Shown here: piece after piece, positions 1 to 8,000 of the stretch
Numbering within the stretch: position 1 is the first letter of the stretch
Layout of the letters: the number at the start of each line of letters is the position of its first letter
Source: Legionella antarctica
GTDB lineage: Bacteria > Pseudomonadota > Gammaproteobacteria > Legionellales > Legionellaceae
Direction: 5' to 3'
Assembly: GCF_011764505.1 (NCBI RefSeq)
Contig: NZ_AP022839.1
Location: 2,277,001 to 2,341,000, forward strand
Length of the DNA: 64,000 bases
Notes under the pieces: model-generated
Told to the model about the DNA's origin: nothing
The model's database searches: none
Seen by the model: the letters and a program-made list of their open reading frames with translations, nothing else
Position numbers and translations under genes: made by a program

Positions 1-65
1 GTTAATAGCTTTAAACGATGGCTTGTTTCTTTAGCAGCTTTTAACCGATTAGTAATAGTATCCAT
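1..65 (-). CDS. proA: glutamate-5-semialdehyde dehydrogenase, N-terminal fragment (window edge)
   Basis: Only the first 21 codons are inside the window. The peptide begins MDTITNRLKAAKETSHRL, which fits the helical N-terminus of gamma-glutamyl phosphate reductase. An AGGAG ribosome site precedes the ATG, and the gene starts 13 bp after the proB stop on the same strand, the usual proBA order. The product would reduce glutamyl-5-phosphate to the semialdehyde in proline synthesis. The call depends mainly on the proB neighbour because so little of the protein is visible. Confidence 0.7.
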   Translation of the reverse strand, partial: MDTITNRLKAAKETSHRLKLL

Positions 66-78
66 CAACAAAAAACTC

Positions 79-1149
79 CTAAAAAATATGCAAATGATCG
101 TAGTGAATAAAACCTGGTTTATCTTTTTGGCCCAAGTATTCGTTTAATTTGATTGCATCGTATTTGGCTATTCCTATACCGATCTTCTTCCCTTTTGGAG
201 CTAGTATTTCTACTAAATCGCCTTTTTTAAATTCTCCATTGCATTGTTCTATGCCCACGGGCAAGATACTAATAGCACGCTTATTTTCTTTTAAAAGATC
301 AAACAAACCTTGATTTATTGAAATTGAGCCATTGTGCTTACTGTCATTATATGCAATCCATTTTTTTATATTTGATTTTTTCTTGCTTGGCAAAATAACC
401 GTACCCAACAGTTCTTGCTTCATTATGCGAGTAATAACTGAAGGGATATCAATACTGGCTATGTGAGTTGTAATGCCTAAACCTGACATTTTTCGAGCCG
501 TTGCAATTTTACTGCTCATACCACCCCTGCCCTGGGTACTCTTAACGGTAGAAACCTCTGGCCAGCCTTGTTCAGGATCAATAACAGGAATAATCTTTGC
601 ATCATGCATCTCAGGATGCCCCGTATAAACACCTTTAACATTACTCAGAATAATTAATTTTTCGACATTCATTTGCGCAGCAATAAGACCGGCTAATTCA
701 TCGTTATCAGTAAACATCAATTCTTCAATAGCAACGCTATCATTTTCGTTAATAATGGGCACAATATTTTTTTGCTGCAAAATTTCTCGCAGTAATCTGG
801 CAATATTTAAATAATGATTTCTCGTTCGAAAATCTTGTTTGGTGAGTAATATCTGCGATGCTAATATATGGTGTACTTTGAACATTGAGGAATATAGATG
901 CATCAATTCATGTTGACCTAGTGATGCTAAAAGCTGCTTTTCACCCGTAGAACTACCATACTGACGTCCAAGAGTCTGGTGAGCCACTTTTCGACCGGAG
1001 CCAACTGCTCCCGAGCTGACCAATACCACATGATGACCTGCTTTTTGCAACATCACAATTTGCTCAACCAAATGCAACATGATGGGTTCAAAAGGTGTTC
1101 CATCATGTGATAAAATACTTTGAGTTCCAACTTTTACAACGATGTTCAT
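79..1149 (-). CDS. proB: glutamate 5-kinase
   Basis: This 356-residue protein phosphorylates glutamate with ATP in the first step of proline synthesis, in the cytoplasm. The amino-acid-kinase domain covers about residues 1-255: VKVGTQS near the N-terminus for the phosphate site, VSSGAVGSG near residue 45, NENDSV near 135, FTDNDELAG just after, and RGGMSSKIATARK near 210. Residues about 275-356 (GSISINQG, then KKGDLVEIL) form a C-terminal PUA domain, so the architecture matches the long E. coli-type enzyme of about 367 residues. It is followed closely by proA, so the two are probably cotranscribed. No strong Shine-Dalgarno is visible before the ATG; only a distant AAGG lies upstream. Confidence 0.93.
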   Translation of the reverse strand: MNIVVKVGTQSILSHDGTPFEPIMLHLVEQIVMLQKAGHHVVLVSSGAVGSGRKVAHQTLGRQYGSSTGEKQLLASLGQHELMHLYSSMFKVHHILASQILLTKQDFRTRNHYLNIARLLREILQQKNIVPIINENDSVAIEELMFTDNDELAGLIAAQMNVEKLIILSNVKGVYTGHPEMHDAKIIPVIDPEQGWPEVSTVKSTQGRGGMSSKIATARKMSGLGITTHIASIDIPSVITRIMKQELLGTVILPSKKKSNIKKWIAYNDSKHNGSISINQGLFDLLKENKRAISILPVGIEQCNGEFKKGDLVEILAPKGKKIGIGIAKYDAIKLNEYLGQKDKPGFIHYDHLHIF

Positions 1150-1316
1150 TTATTTAATTTACCTTATGTCTATTTAAGGGCTTGTCTTTTAATCATAGCA
1201 ATCTTTATATCTCATTACTGTTTGGTCAGCAATTTTTGAAGCCCTTTGTGGCAAAAATTATTTGCAACTAAGCATATTGTATTTGTATTATTAGCACTAC
1301 TATTCAAGGAGAAGAA

Positions 1317-1757
1317 ATGAAACGAATATTATTCCTGGGACTTGCTGCAACAATAATGTCTTTTGCCAGCATGTCACACGCTGATGCTATTTTTTATTCT
1401 AGTCTGGCTAATGCCTGTGAATATATCTCAGGGCATTGGGCCGGAACCGGTAAAGCATCGAATTGGGTTTTAGGCGATTGTATCTATCATGGAGCTGGAA
1501 CAGTTAGCTCTTTGGACGCTACGGGACACTTTAAGATAGAAGTGGCTTCGGATAAAGACTCCGGAAGTATTCTTTGTCCTAATCATGCGACTAAACAGCT
1601 TACGGGAATTTGTCTTAATGGAGTTGTTACAATTATGACAGAATACGGCAATATGACAGGTAGTTTTTCACAAAATTCCGGTAGTGCGAAGGGAACTTTG
1701 TCTGTTGCCCCCGGAATGAATGCCGATGTGGTGATTCAATTTCAACGCGTTGAATAA
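1317..1757 (+). CDS. small secreted protein of unknown function
   Basis: The 146-residue product starts with a classical signal peptide: MKRI, a hydrophobic stretch to about residue 18, then SHADA as a likely signal-peptidase I site near residue 23. The mature part is rich in Gly, Ser and Thr with four Cys residues (NACEY, GDCIY, ILCPN, GICLN), so two disulfides are possible in the periplasm or outside the cell. The beta-rich pattern (GAGTVSS, HFKIEV, GNMTGSF) suggests a small beta-sandwich. An AAGGAGAAGAA ribosome site lies immediately upstream. The gene stands alone and converges on the barrel gene downstream. I do not recognise the family. Confidence 0.75.
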   Translation: MKRILFLGLAATIMSFASMSHADAIFYSSLANACEYISGHWAGTGKASNWVLGDCIYHGAGTVSSLDATGHFKIEVASDKDSGSILCPNHATKQLTGICLNGVVTIMTEYGNMTGSFSQNSGSAKGTLSVAPGMNADVVIQFQRVE

Positions 1758-1807
1758 TTAATTTTAATTGTTAAAACTTTCAAGCGGATGGTTTTTATTT
1801 AAATCTG

Positions 1808-1827
1808 CCGGCCTATAATAAGGCCGG
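1808..1827. terminator. hairpin between convergent genes
   Basis: CCGGCCT and AGGCCGG form a perfect 7-bp stem around ATAATA. Both sides are fairly T-rich in the outgoing direction, so it could terminate both the secreted-protein gene on the plus strand and the barrel gene on the minus strand. Confidence 0.65.
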
Positions 1828-1855
1828 TTAAGTTTAGGATATCAACTGCCGAACA

Positions 1856-2662
1856 TCAGGTAAGTTGATAATTAATTTTGAATAAAACTTCTCCTGTGGT
1901 CACCCGCATATCAGCTGAGGCTGGGCTAAAAACAAATGCAGTAGGAGAAAGAGCAACAACAGGCACGCTATTAAGAGGATATTGCGTTCTGCCATAATCG
2001 GTATAACGACCCTCAACACCCATACGCCAGTTTTCAGTCAGCGCATATTCAAAGCCAAGGCCATAAGTCCCACCGGTTAGCCTGTGGTTTTGAGATCCAT
2101 AAACGTATGGTGTCGCAATACCACCATCGACAGCTGGAACAAAATCAGCAAGAAATTTTACATTTGTAAATCCTACACCACCTGTTGCATAAAAGAACCA
2201 ATTATCAGCTGCATATCCAATCCGCCCAAGGATGGATGCCTGCAAATCGCTCTTGGTTGTGAACGTATCACCGGCTACGAACTGACTTGTTGGGGAAATC
2301 TCCGCGCCGACCAAGGTGCGAGAGGCAGTTAAATCATGACCATTTATGTTACCCTCAGCACCCACCACCCAGTGATTAAATTGCAAGTTATATCCAATTT
2401 GGCCGCCACCGGTAAATGAGCTGGGATTAACATCATAAATCTGAACAGAGGGACCTAAAACTGCTCCAGATACTGTTGCAGTTTCAATAATTACAGGAGC
2501 TGAAAAGTCACCCCATTTTCCACCAAGATTACCCCCTGCATACAAACCAGTCCACTGATGCCCTGTTTCAATCGGTCCCATTGCTCCAGCGTTAAGACCA
2601 GTAACCCAGAGAGTGCTAATTACCGTACCGAGGACTACTCCTGTTGAAAATACCTTTTTCAT
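1856..2662 (-). CDS. outer-membrane beta-barrel protein
   Basis: The 268-residue product has a signal peptide (MKKVFSTGVVLG, then cleavage probably after LNAGA) followed by the alternating pattern of an 8-stranded opacity/OmpA-like barrel: WTGLYAGGNLGGKWG at the start, GGGQIGYNLQFNHWVVGAEGN, GRIGYAADNWFFYATGGVGF, YGLGFEYALTENWRMGVEGRY, and a C-terminal strand ending KINYQLT. These WxGxYxGxxxG and RxGYAxxxWxxYxTGG signatures are typical of Legionella and rhizobial porin-family proteins. I chose the second codon (ATG) over the preceding TTG because GGAG sits about 8 bp before it. It probably sits in the outer membrane; the ligand is unknown. Confidence 0.85.
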   Translation of the reverse strand: MKKVFSTGVVLGTVISTLWVTGLNAGAMGPIETGHQWTGLYAGGNLGGKWGDFSAPVIIETATVSGAVLGPSVQIYDVNPSSFTGGGQIGYNLQFNHWVVGAEGNINGHDLTASRTLVGAEISPTSQFVAGDTFTTKSDLQASILGRIGYAADNWFFYATGGVGFTNVKFLADFVPAVDGGIATPYVYGSQNHRLTGGTYGLGFEYALTENWRMGVEGRYTDYGRTQYPLNSVPVVALSPTAFVFSPASADMRVTTGEVLFKINYQLT

Positions 2663-2711
2663 CAATCTACTCCATTTATTATCATTATATGAATATAAGA
2701 AATCTATACCG

Positions 2712-2837
2712 ATGGACTTACAGGGAGAAAAACATCCTTTGGTACATGAGTTTGATCATATTGATAGTTTCTTCTTAAGTAAAGGCGAAATTATTGCAGT
2801 TCAACTCGATGGAGGAACCGATATGGTTTTCTACTAA
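2712..2837 (+). CDS. possible small protein or gene remnant (41 aa)
   Basis: The short frame from ATG 2712 reads MDLQGEKHPLVHEFDHID and ends VQLDGGTDMVFY. Its composition looks more protein-like than a random frame, with acidic and hydrophobic residues alternating, but no convincing ribosome site precedes it and I recognise no family. It could be the 3' end of a decayed gene upstream of the barrel gene. Treat it as weak. Confidence 0.25.
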   Translation: MDLQGEKHPLVHEFDHIDSFFLSKGEIIAVQLDGGTDMVFY

Positions 2838-2895
2838 AATAAATCACGGGACTTTTAAATTTAATATGATCTTAGAGAAGTTGATTGCAACAGAG

Positions 2896-2934
2896 ACTAA
2901 AAAATAGCGCGATAAAGGAAATCTCTTATCGCGC
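2896..2934 (-). terminator. rho-independent terminator of the gene truncated by the IS
   Basis: On the minus strand GCGCGATAA pairs perfectly with TTATCGCGC around a 10-base loop and is followed by TATTTTTT. It lies about 30 bp past the stop of the glycine-rich gene fragment at 2965-3017, so it is that gene's native terminator. Confidence 0.8.
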
Positions 2935-2964
2935 CTTTGGACTTTAATTCTAAACAGGGAGTTA

Positions 2965-3017
2965 TTATCTACGGTGCCAACCACCGCCACCCCATCCGCG
3001 ACCAGACCAAGCGCCAC
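2965..3017 (-). pseudogene. 3' end of a glycine/tryptophan-rich protein, cut by IS
   Basis: Reading out of the IS left end on the minus strand gives GAWSGRGWGGGGWHRR and a stop, then a good terminator. This Gly-Trp-Arg tail is a plausible C-terminus of a small basic or secreted protein whose 5' part is missing. The missing part is not found at the other end of the IS, where aat begins, so DNA between the two flanks has been lost or moved. Confidence 0.6.
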
Positions 3018-3094
3018 TAATATAGGCGCGGTTTTCTGGACACAAAAAAAGGTTTTTTAAGAGCTATTCTTCTTAATACAAAGAGGAGAATAAA

Positions 3095-3379
3095 ATGTCT
3101 AAAAAGCGAGCTTATTATACGGCGGCCAAGAAGGCAAAAATAACGCTAGCTGCGATTGAGGGGAAACTCACACAAGCGCAAATTACCAGTGAATACGGTG
3201 TTCACGCAACGCAGGTAAAAACTTGGAAGCAATCGGCCATCAAAGCCATTAACGATTTATTCTCTGGGGCTAATGAAAAAGAAGCCAAGTCCCAAGAGCA
3301 GCTTGTTGAGGCATTATATCAAGAAATTGGTCGACTTCAAGCGCAGCTATCTTGGCTAAAAAAAAAGCATGAACTTTAG
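3095..3379 (+). CDS. IS3-family transposase OrfA, copy 1
   Basis: This 94-residue protein has the OrfA helix-turn-helix (residues about 10-55: AKITLAAIEGK, YGVHATQVKTWKQ) that recognises the IS ends, then a leucine-zipper-like coiled coil (QEQLVEALYQEIGRLQAQLSWL). It ends in a run of nine A followed by G, a typical slippery site where a -1 shift would fuse OrfA to OrfB. AGAGGAG precedes the ATG. The same protein is encoded by the other four copies. Confidence 0.95.
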   Translation: MSKKRAYYTAAKKAKITLAAIEGKLTQAQITSEYGVHATQVKTWKQSAIKAINDLFSGANEKEAKSQEQLVEALYQEIGRLQAQLSWLKKKHEL

Positions 3380-4214
3380 TCTGGATGAAAAGCGCGTCAT
3401 GATTGATCCTCTTGCCGAGCTCACCATTCGTGAACAATGCTTGCTATTAGACTTGCCTGTTTCAAGTTATTATTATAGTGCCAAGCCCATTTCTGTCGAA
3501 GATGAAGCGCTTATGGCGCTACTTGATGAGCACTATCTGCAGTATCCATGTGAAGGTAAAATTAAGCGGGCAAGATGGCTGTCAAAAGAAGTAGGCTATC
3601 CTGTTGGTAAACGTCGAGTAAAAAAGTTGATGGAAATGATGGGGTTATCGACTGTTTACCCAAAGCCAAATACAAGCGTTCCCAATAAGGAGCATGAGGT
3701 GTTCCCTTATTTATTAAAAGAGGTGGATATCACCAAACCAAATCAGGTTTGGGCCGCAGATATCACCTACATCCGCATGAAAGGAAAGCATGTGTATTTA
3801 GTAGCTATTATGGACTGGTATAGTCGTTATGTGATTGGATGGGCTATTTCACCTACTATGGAGGCTGAATTTTGTATTGAGGCGCTTAGAAACGCTTTGC
3901 TGCATTCGCGTTGTGAGATCTTTAACACGGATCAGGGTTCTCAATTTACCTCAAAAGATTGGATAAATACGCTAAAATCTCACCACATTTCTATCAGCAT
4001 GGATGGGCGAGGACGTTATTTAGATAATATATTTATCGAGCGATTGTGGCGTAGTGTTAAGCAAGAAAAAATCTACCGGTATGATTTTGATACAATTGAA
4101 GAGGTTGAGCTGGCCTTAACGGAGTATTTTGAGTATTATAATAACCGAAGGCTTCACCAGTCCTTTAATTATTTAACGCCCGCAGAGGTGTATTATGGCC
4201 GGAAAAGACCATAA
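3369..4214 (+). CDS. IS3-family transposase OrfB, copy 1
   Basis: This 281-residue rve-type integrase-fold protein has an N-terminal HTH_21 region (LDEHYLQYPCEGKIKRARWLS) and the DDE catalytic triad: D in VWAADITYI, D in FNTDQGSQFTS and E in FIERLWRSVKQEKIY. The C-terminal YYNNRRLHQSFNYLTPAEVY signature is typical of the family. It overlaps orfA by 11 bp and is probably made as an OrfAB fusion by -1 frameshifting. It looks intact, so the element may be active. Confidence 0.95.
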   Translation: MNFSLDEKRVMIDPLAELTIREQCLLLDLPVSSYYYSAKPISVEDEALMALLDEHYLQYPCEGKIKRARWLSKEVGYPVGKRRVKKLMEMMGLSTVYPKPNTSVPNKEHEVFPYLLKEVDITKPNQVWAADITYIRMKGKHVYLVAIMDWYSRYVIGWAISPTMEAEFCIEALRNALLHSRCEIFNTDQGSQFTSKDWINTLKSHHISISMDGRGRYLDNIFIERLWRSVKQEKIYRYDFDTIEEVELALTEYFEYYNNRRLHQSFNYLTPAEVYYGRKRP

Positions 4215-4232
4215 ACCCTAAATGAGAGCGTC

Positions 4233-4309
4233 ATGACTTACCCACAAGGCCCACAGGCCTATACGAGAAAGTGAAGCTCTCCTGACCTGTGGACTTGTGG
4301 ATAAGTCAT
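4233..4309. repeat. IS tail hairpin with a DnaA-box sequence
   Basis: Just after orfB, ATGACTTA-CCACAAG-CCACAG pairs with CTGTGG-CTTGTGG-TAAGTCAT in a long interrupted stem. The right arm carries TGTGGATAA (4296-4304), whose complement TTATCCACA matches the strong E. coli DnaA box. The same structure occurs in every copy (for example 9387-9463, box at 9392-9400). Confidence 0.8.
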
Positions 4310-4496
4310 TCTGATAGAGTTGTGGTAAAATGACCTAAGACAATTCGTAGTAGCAATCACTATTCATACGGTATTGAGTAGGTTTAAATAGGTTAATTTG
4401 AGTGAATTTTTAACTATAAATGATGGATGAATAGCTCTTATTTTTCCTTAATTTTGTTCCAGACATGCGGACCCATATCACGGATAGGAGAGACGA

Positions 4497-5171
4497 TTGG
4501 ATTATAACGATAAATATATCTTTCCTCACCCCGAAACTAGTGACAAACAAGGCTTATTGGTTATTGGCGGTGATTTATCTCCTCAAAAGATACTACAAGC
4601 TTATTCTCAAGGTATTTTTCCATGGTATGAACCTGGTTGTCCTGTTCTTTGGTGGTCACCTAATCCCAGACTCATTTTAAAGCCAAACGAGTTTAAGGTA
4701 TCTCGCAGTTTAAAGAGATCATTAAAAAAACCTTTTCGATTTACTGTGGATACTGCATTTTCCCAAGTAATTACTGCGTGTGCCACCTATTCTGACCGTC
4801 TGCATAAAACATGGATAACTAATGAAATGATGGAGTCATACACTACCTTACACCATCAGGGGTATGCTCACTCATTTGAAGTTTGGAGTGGATATGATCT
4901 GGTAGGTGGATTGTATGGCATCAGCTTAGGAACCGCGTTTTTTGGCGAGTCCATGTTTCACACTGAAACCGATACTTCAAAAATTGCCTTATATTTTTTG
5001 TGTGAAACTATGAAAGCCTGGAAATTTGATTTTATAGATTGCCAAATTCCGACTCCTCATTTAATGAGTTTAGGTGCTAAAATTATAAGTCGGAAAGAGT
5101 TTCTTTATCTCTTGAACGAGGCCTTAGAAAAAAGAAATAAAAAAGGACCTTGGGATATGTATCTTGATTGA
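4497..5171 (+). CDS. aat: leucyl/phenylalanyl-tRNA--protein transferase
   Basis: This 224-residue enzyme transfers Leu or Phe from tRNA to N-terminal Arg or Lys of proteins, marking them for ClpS/ClpAP by the N-end rule. Family signatures are clear: FPHPE near the start, GLLVIGGDLSP, AYSQGIFPWY, LWWSPNPR, GLYGISLGTAFFGESMFH, DCQIPTPHLMSLGA. A TTG start at 4497 is supported by AGGAGAG a few bases upstream and by normal length. The IS right end is 16 bp upstream, so the native promoter has been displaced and transcription may depend on read-through from the co-directional transposase genes. The frame that starts with ATG inside the IS end is a different frame and not real. Confidence 0.93.
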   Translation: MDYNDKYIFPHPETSDKQGLLVIGGDLSPQKILQAYSQGIFPWYEPGCPVLWWSPNPRLILKPNEFKVSRSLKRSLKKPFRFTVDTAFSQVITACATYSDRLHKTWITNEMMESYTTLHHQGYAHSFEVWSGYDLVGGLYGISLGTAFFGESMFHTETDTSKIALYFLCETMKAWKFDFIDCQIPTPHLMSLGAKIISRKEFLYLLNEALEKRNKKGPWDMYLD

Positions 5172-5306
5172 CTTGCAGCATTTGACTTCAATCCCACAAG
5201 GCAGCCTTTTATTGACGTAGTTACCCTATCAAAAGCCCTTCACAGCTCACTCATATAAATGAGTTATAATTATTCTTAATGGACTATTTTTTTCAGAGGC
5301 CTTGGC

Positions 5307-7400
5307 ATGATTAGAAAATTTTTAAAAAAAATGAATCAGCTAATTGTCTCTCTTAAATCCAGTATGCTCTTTATTTTCACCTCTTTATTCATCTTCACTG
5401 GATTATTAATTCTCCTCGTTGCCACAATACGCTATACGAAAATATTGACTTATATAGCCTATGAACACATGAATCATTCCTCGGAGTTTGTATTACGCGA
5501 ATTAAATGAAAGTATCGCGCCTGCTGCAGTGAGCAGCCAATTTACGGCACAGCTTATACAGCAGGGAGTTTTTAAGGATGAAGTCGCTCAGCTAGTTCCT
5601 CTAACCACCAGTCTGGTAAAAACTTTGCCATTAGTGGTTGGGTCGTATTGGGGGGATCAGCAAGGTAATTTCATCTATTCCCAAAAAGAAAAAAATGGAA
5701 GTATTACCTCTCAAATTTACAACCGTCAAACCCATCCCGCAACTCGCACTATTCTCAATCGAGATAATTCCGGCGAAATAATTAAACGATCCTCAGCTCC
5801 CGACCTGAGTTATGATCCTCGTGTACGTATCTGGTATCTCAAAGCCCAAAATGAAAAAAAAACAGCATGGACTGATATTTATTTCTTTGATCCCCCTCCT
5901 GATTTAGGCATTACAACAGTATCGCCTGTATTCAGGAATGGAAAGTTTTACGGTGCTTTTGGCATTGATATCAGTTTGATTGAGCTGACCAATTTTATTA
6001 AAAATCAAAAAATAACACCCACTGGTTATTCTTTTATAATTACCAATAAAGGCAAATTAATTGCCTATCCGGATAAAGAACCTTTTACTGAACTGAAAAC
6101 CCCTCTGGGGAAATTTCATAATGTTCATAATGGTTCAATACCGTTAATCTACCAATCGCTAGGAGCTTATAAAAAAAGTGGGGAGAAAAAACTCACATTT
6201 TCTTATGAATATAATAGCGAAACCTATATGATACACTACGAACCAGTCGATGCGTTGAAGGCTTATGGATGGCTTATCGGCATTGTAGTTCCCGAAAGTG
6301 ATTTTACCAGGGATTTGAGAAAAATAAATTTGATTAGCCTATATATCAGCTTTATTATCCTGACTTTGGGAATCCTGTTAGTATCCGGCTTGGTTGCTCG
6401 TATTGTAAAACCTCTTAAATCTCTTGTAGCTGAAACAGAAAACATAAAACATTTTAATCTTGCTGGTGAAATTCAGATCAAATCTAGAATAAAAGAAATC
6501 ATTCAATTACGAGACGCTGTACATTCGATGAAAATTGGGCTTAAATTATTTCAGAAATACATACCCAAAGTTCTCGTGAGGCAGTTAATTGAATCAGGTG
6601 AAGATGTACGTATTGGTGGTGTTCGGAAAACGATTACTGTTTTATTTTCCGATATTGAGCATTTTACCACTCTTGCCGAGAAAACAGATCCAAATTTGTT
6701 GATGATCCAGATGGGAGAGTATTTGGAGGAGTTAACCCAAATTATTATCTCCGAAAAAGGAACCATTGATAAGTATATCGGCGATGCCATTATGGCCTTG
6801 TGGGGCGCTCCATTACCTAATGATAAACCCTGCTATCATGCAGCGCGTGCAGCCCTTCGTTGTCAGTCAAAGCTGAATTACTTGAATGCCAAATGGGAAA
6901 AAGAAGGAAAGAGCGTTTTATTTACCCGCATTGGCATCCATATGGGAGAAGCTATTGTCGGTAATTTGGGGTCATCAGAGCGCTTAAATTATACCGCGAT
7001 TGGCGACACCATCAACATTGCTAACCGGCTTGAGGGTATCAATAAAAACTATAGAACTAAAATTGTTGTCAGTGATACTGTCTGTGAACAAATAAAAGAC
7101 CAGTTTTTGTTGAGGATGCTTGATTGCGTCGTAGTTAAAGGACGCACGCAAAGCTGCCTAATTTACGAATTACTAGCCGATAACCATACAGCCATCGAAT
7201 TTGACTTGGGAGCTTATAATCTGTGCTTCGAAAATGGATTCTCAGCATATAAAAAACAACATTGGGATGATGCGATTGTTTGCTTTAAACGATGCCTGAA
7301 AATTTATCCAGCAGATGCCATAGCACCTATTTTCATAGCACGATGCCAACAGTTGAAAACCAAACCGCCAAAACCCGGTTGGGATGGTGTTATGGAATAA
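5307..7400 (+). CDS. membrane sensor class III adenylate/guanylate cyclase (Cache-HAMP-cyclase)
   Basis: This 697-residue protein has a transmembrane helix at about 18-45, an extracytoplasmic region to about 340 that resembles a double-Cache ligand domain (DPRVRIWYLKA, TDIYFFDPPPDLGITTVSPV, GAFGIDISLIEL), a second helix at about 345-370, a HAMP-like linker, and a class III cyclase domain at about 440-620. Catalytic features are FSDIEHFT and GDAIMALWGAP (metal-binding Asp pair), with Lys in IDKYIGD and Asp in YTAIGDTINIANRLE suggesting ATP as substrate. The tail (about 650-690) resembles a TPR helix pair. GAGG precedes the ATG. Signals sensed outside would set cAMP inside. Legionella carry many such cyclases. 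Confidence 0.9.
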   Translation: MIRKFLKKMNQLIVSLKSSMLFIFTSLFIFTGLLILLVATIRYTKILTYIAYEHMNHSSEFVLRELNESIAPAAVSSQFTAQLIQQGVFKDEVAQLVPLTTSLVKTLPLVVGSYWGDQQGNFIYSQKEKNGSITSQIYNRQTHPATRTILNRDNSGEIIKRSSAPDLSYDPRVRIWYLKAQNEKKTAWTDIYFFDPPPDLGITTVSPVFRNGKFYGAFGIDISLIELTNFIKNQKITPTGYSFIITNKGKLIAYPDKEPFTELKTPLGKFHNVHNGSIPLIYQSLGAYKKSGEKKLTFSYEYNSETYMIHYEPVDALKAYGWLIGIVVPESDFTRDLRKINLISLYISFIILTLGILLVSGLVARIVKPLKSLVAETENIKHFNLAGEIQIKSRIKEIIQLRDAVHSMKIGLKLFQKYIPKVLVRQLIESGEDVRIGGVRKTITVLFSDIEHFTTLAEKTDPNLLMIQMGEYLEELTQIIISEKGTIDKYIGDAIMALWGAPLPNDKPCYHAARAALRCQSKLNYLNAKWEKEGKSVLFTRIGIHMGEAIVGNLGSSERLNYTAIGDTINIANRLEGINKNYRTKIVVSDTVCEQIKDQFLLRMLDCVVVKGRTQSCLIYELLADNHTAIEFDLGAYNLCFENGFSAYKKQHWDDAIVCFKRCLKIYPADAIAPIFIARCQQLKTKPPKPGWDGVME

Positions 7401-7463
7401 TCTGATTTACTATAGGTAAGCTTAAAATATTATCCTGTGATCCATTAATTTATGGAGCAATAT

Positions 7464-7835
7464 ATGAAAAACCATTCTTCATGTTTTTTAAAATTAGTAG
7501 ATGAATCGAAACAACGAATTCAGGAGATTACGGCTCAAATATTGAAAAATAGACTCGATCAGCAGGCACATTTTGCTCTGATTGATGTTCGTGAAGAACA
7601 TGAATGGGCTTCAGGACATATACCCAAAGCAATTCATATAAGCAAAGGAGTCATTGAACGAGATATTGAAAAAACTATTCCTGATACACAAACGCCAATT
7701 ATTGTATATTGCAGTGGTGGCTTTCGCTGTGCTCTGGTTGCCGATAGTTTACAGCGTATGGGTTATTCTCAAGTCCATTCTTTAGAGAATGGTTTACAAG
7801 GTTGGCTAGATGCCGGCTTTGAAATTCAAAAATAA
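7464..7835 (+). CDS. rhodanese-like sulfurtransferase
   Basis: This is a single-domain rhodanese of about 123 residues. The fold is marked by FALIDVREEHEWASGHIPKAIHIS, the active loop CSGGFR with the persulfide Cys (IVYCSGGFR), and the C-terminal NGLQGWLDAGFE. It would move sulfane sulfur between thiols in the cytoplasm; the physiological acceptor is unknown. I chose the ATG at 7464 because GGAG lies 7 bp before it, while the ATG 12 bp earlier has no ribosome site. It sits between two nucleotide cyclase genes, about 60 bp after the first and in the same orientation, so it may be cotranscribed with the membrane cyclase. Confidence 0.88.
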   Translation: MKNHSSCFLKLVDESKQRIQEITAQILKNRLDQQAHFALIDVREEHEWASGHIPKAIHISKGVIERDIEKTIPDTQTPIIVYCSGGFRCALVADSLQRMGYSQVHSLENGLQGWLDAGFEIQK

Positions 7836-7856
7836 ACCTCAATAATAATCCCGCAG

Positions 7857-7957
7857 CTTCATCTTGATTTCCCACGCCAGCTCGAGTGTGAGCGAGAGAA
7901 CACCTCACAGAGGCATTGTCCTCTACCCAGGAGATCTCTCGCTCACGCAAGATGAAG
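7857..7957. repeat. nested inverted repeat between convergent genes
   Basis: An outer pair CTTCATCTTG (7857-7866) / CAAGATGAAG (7948-7957) and an inner pair GTGAGCGAGAGA (7888-7899) / TCTCTCGCTCAC (7935-7946) both match perfectly. The left arms are separated by 21 bases, the right arms by one. This would fold as a bulged hairpin and resembles a small REP- or MITE-like unit more than a simple terminator. Confidence 0.65.
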
Positions 7958-8000
7958 TTGAGATGACACGGGACTTCAGTGAGACTGATCGAGATAATAA

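Larger units (their letters stand above)
3018..4480 (+). mobile_element. IS3-family insertion sequence, copy 1 (1463 bp, no target duplication)
   Basis: The ends are imperfect inverted repeats: TAATATAGGCGCGG at the left and, read inward from the right, TGATATGGGTCCGC, both continuing into TCTGGA. Its limits were set by comparing all five copies. It carries overlapping orfA and orfB and a 266-bp non-coding tail. The left flank ends CAC and the right begins CGG, so the 3-bp target duplication seen for the other copies is absent. That implies recombination or deletion after insertion. Its right end lies 16 bp before aat. Confidence 0.96.

Noticed and set aside
1246..1270. TGGCAAAAATTATTTGCA before the small secreted protein, as a sigma-54 promoter
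   Set aside because: GG and GC are separated by 12 bases, not the required 10, unlike the good site before fliM.
4465..4680. Open frame starting with ATG at the IS end and overlapping aat
   Set aside because: It is in a different frame from the clearly conserved aat protein; its codons are IS tail and shadow sequence.
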